Shown: positions 63,357-64,000 of the stretch, piece after piece
Layout: the number at the start of each line of letters is the position of its first letter
How positions within the stretch are numbered: position 1 is the stretch's first letter
Source: Dyella acidisoli
GTDB taxonomy: Bacteria > Pseudomonadota > Gammaproteobacteria > Xanthomonadales > Rhodanobacteraceae
NCBI RefSeq assembly: GCF_030160295.1
Contig: NZ_BSOB01000010.1
Location: 404,901 to 468,900 of the forward strand
Direction: 5' to 3'
Length of the DNA: 64,000 nucleotides
Position numbers and translations under genes: made by a program
Notes under the pieces: model-generated
What the model saw: only the letters and a program-made list of their open reading frames with translations
Told to the model about the DNA's origin: nothing
Databases searched by the model: none

Positions 63357-64000
63357 CGCCAAGCACCGTGCGCACATCCAGCAGCTCAGGAAAAAATTCC
63401 AACTCCAGCGCCTTCTTCAAGAACGCCACACCCGAGGAACCACCCGTACCACGCCGATGTCCGATGATGCGCTCCACCGTTTTCATATGACGGAAACGCC
63501 AAAGTTGGAAACTCTCTTCCACATCCACCAATTGCTCGCACATGTGGTACTCCGACCAGAACGCCGCACGCTGTTCATAGATGCGCTTGAACACCGCCAA
63601 TAAACCTTCATGGCGCTGATACGGTTCGCTCCAGTCGCGCTCCACTCGCTCCGCCGGCACGGCATGGCCGTGACGCGCGAGATAGCGCAGGAATTCGTCG
63701 TACAAACCCGGCGCCTCCAGCACTTCTCGCAACTGCGCCTGCGCCGAAGGGTCGTAATCGAACACCTTGAGCATCTGCGAATTCTTGTTGCCCAGCATGA
63801 ATTCGATCATGCGGTACTGAAGCGATTGAAAACCCGACGACGAACCCAGCGCGTCGCGAAATTCCAGATACTCCGACGGCGTCAGCGTCTCCAGCACCGC
63901 CCATTGCTCGAACAACTGCCGCTGCACATGTTTCACACGCGCAAGAATTTTCAGGCATTCGTTCACGTCGTCGATACGCAGATGCGCGATGGCTGCTTTC
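63352..64000 (-). CDS. kynA: Tryptophan 2,3-dioxygenase, partial
   Basis: The C-terminal 215 residues; the gene runs off the right edge. [20 protein letters not shown] is the tetrameric heme dioxygenase signature, [14 protein letters not shown] and [20 protein letters not shown] follow, and the visible His in [20 protein letters not shown]-type helices is near the heme region. It opens the indole ring of tryptophan to N-formylkynurenine. kynB/kynU are not visible. The proximal His residue cannot be judged with certainty from the part seen. Confidence 0.92.
   Translation of the reverse strand, partial: KAAIAHLRIDDVNECLKILARVKHVQRQLFEQWAVLETLTPSEYLEFRDALGSSSGFQSLQYRMIEFMLGNKNSQMLKVFDYDPSAQAQLREVLEAPGLYDEFLRYLARHGHAVPAERVERDWSEPYQRHEGLLAVFKRIYEQRAAFWSEYHMCEQLVDVEESFQLWRFRHMKTVERIIGHRRGTGGSSGVAFLKKALELEFFPELLDVRTVLGA

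Noticed and set aside
1-64000. CRISPR arrays, rRNA genes, insertion sequences with transposase, restriction or toxin-antitoxin systems
   Set aside because: I looked for direct-repeat arrays, rRNA motifs, transposase signatures and typical defence domains and saw none. The EVE-domain gene alone, among housekeeping genes, does not support a defence island.

Overview
This 64-kb window looks like chromosome from a gammaproteobacterium of the order Lysobacterales (Xanthomonadales), most likely the Rhodanobacteraceae (Dyella, Luteibacter, Rhodanobacter group). The evidence is the G+C-rich coding sequence, the speD next to a Clp-type Crp homologue, the split trp genes (trpE apart from trpGDC), the zapA-6S RNA-fau block, Coq7 in place of UbiF, and the tyrosine and tryptophan catabolic genes. 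The genus is an inference. Most of the window is core metabolism. I see no CRISPR array, rRNA, transposase or prophage.

Layout. 1-4.1 kb: end of rdgB, hemW, then an overlapping DUF1631/PilZ pair. 4.1-6.1 kb: pepQ between two dispersed inverted repeats. 6.1-9.2 kb: cytochrome bd operon cydP-cydA-cydB-cydX with an FNR-like box upstream. 9.2-13.4 kb: exported alpha/beta hydrolase divergent from an MmyB-type regulator, then an exported phosphocholine-type phospholipase C. 13.6-18.8 kb: pepP, a YgfB-family gene, zapB-like gene, zapA, 6S RNA, fau, EVE-domain gene, rpiA and a 47-residue membrane protein. 18.9-23.3 kb: a TonB-dependent receptor, an A+T-rich stretch with one orphan gene, and tRNA-Gln. 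23.4-28.2 kb: rpsI/rplM, a GlcF-like Fe-S protein coupled to coq7, speD and clp. 28.3-37.1 kb: MarR-GNAT fusion, HAD phosphatase, trpCDG, two low-G+C plus-strand genes, then a chorismate-lyase-like exported protein and trpE.

37.2-40.6 kb holds a sensor kinase and response regulator that resemble the pair of the proteobacterial dedicated sortase system, with an exported protein between them and no sortase in view. 40.7-41.25 kb has no confident protein gene but two plus-strand terminators, suggesting small RNAs. 41.3-45.4 kb: rpe, djlA, a c-type cytochrome, and purC-SMR-Mpo1-like-membrane protein. 45.5-54.7 kb is rich in central carbon genes (tkt, class I aldolase, pyk, gap) with an outer-membrane barrel, a TonB-C-like protein, an S1/P1 nuclease and an OsmC protein. 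54.7-64 kb: 2OG oxygenase, truncated globin, tpx, tyrosine degradation (FAH-family hydrolase, hmgA, hppD) with a divergent MarR regulator, a peptide transporter and a partial tryptophan 2,3-dioxygenase.

Repeats are the most distinctive feature. Two copies of a 270-290-bp composite palindromic element (16444-16732 and 50120-50388, opposite orientation) share terminal inverted repeats and two inner hairpins. Between the copies the arms differ in sequence but still pair. Several smaller dispersed inverted-repeat families sit at gene 3' ends.

Functional links. Chorismate and tryptophan genes, tyrosine and tryptophan breakdown, ubiquinone hydroxylation and the quinol-oxidising bd oxidase give the window an aromatic/quinone flavour. 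tkt, rpe, rpiA, aldolase, gap and pyk cover much of the pentose-phosphate pathway and lower glycolysis.
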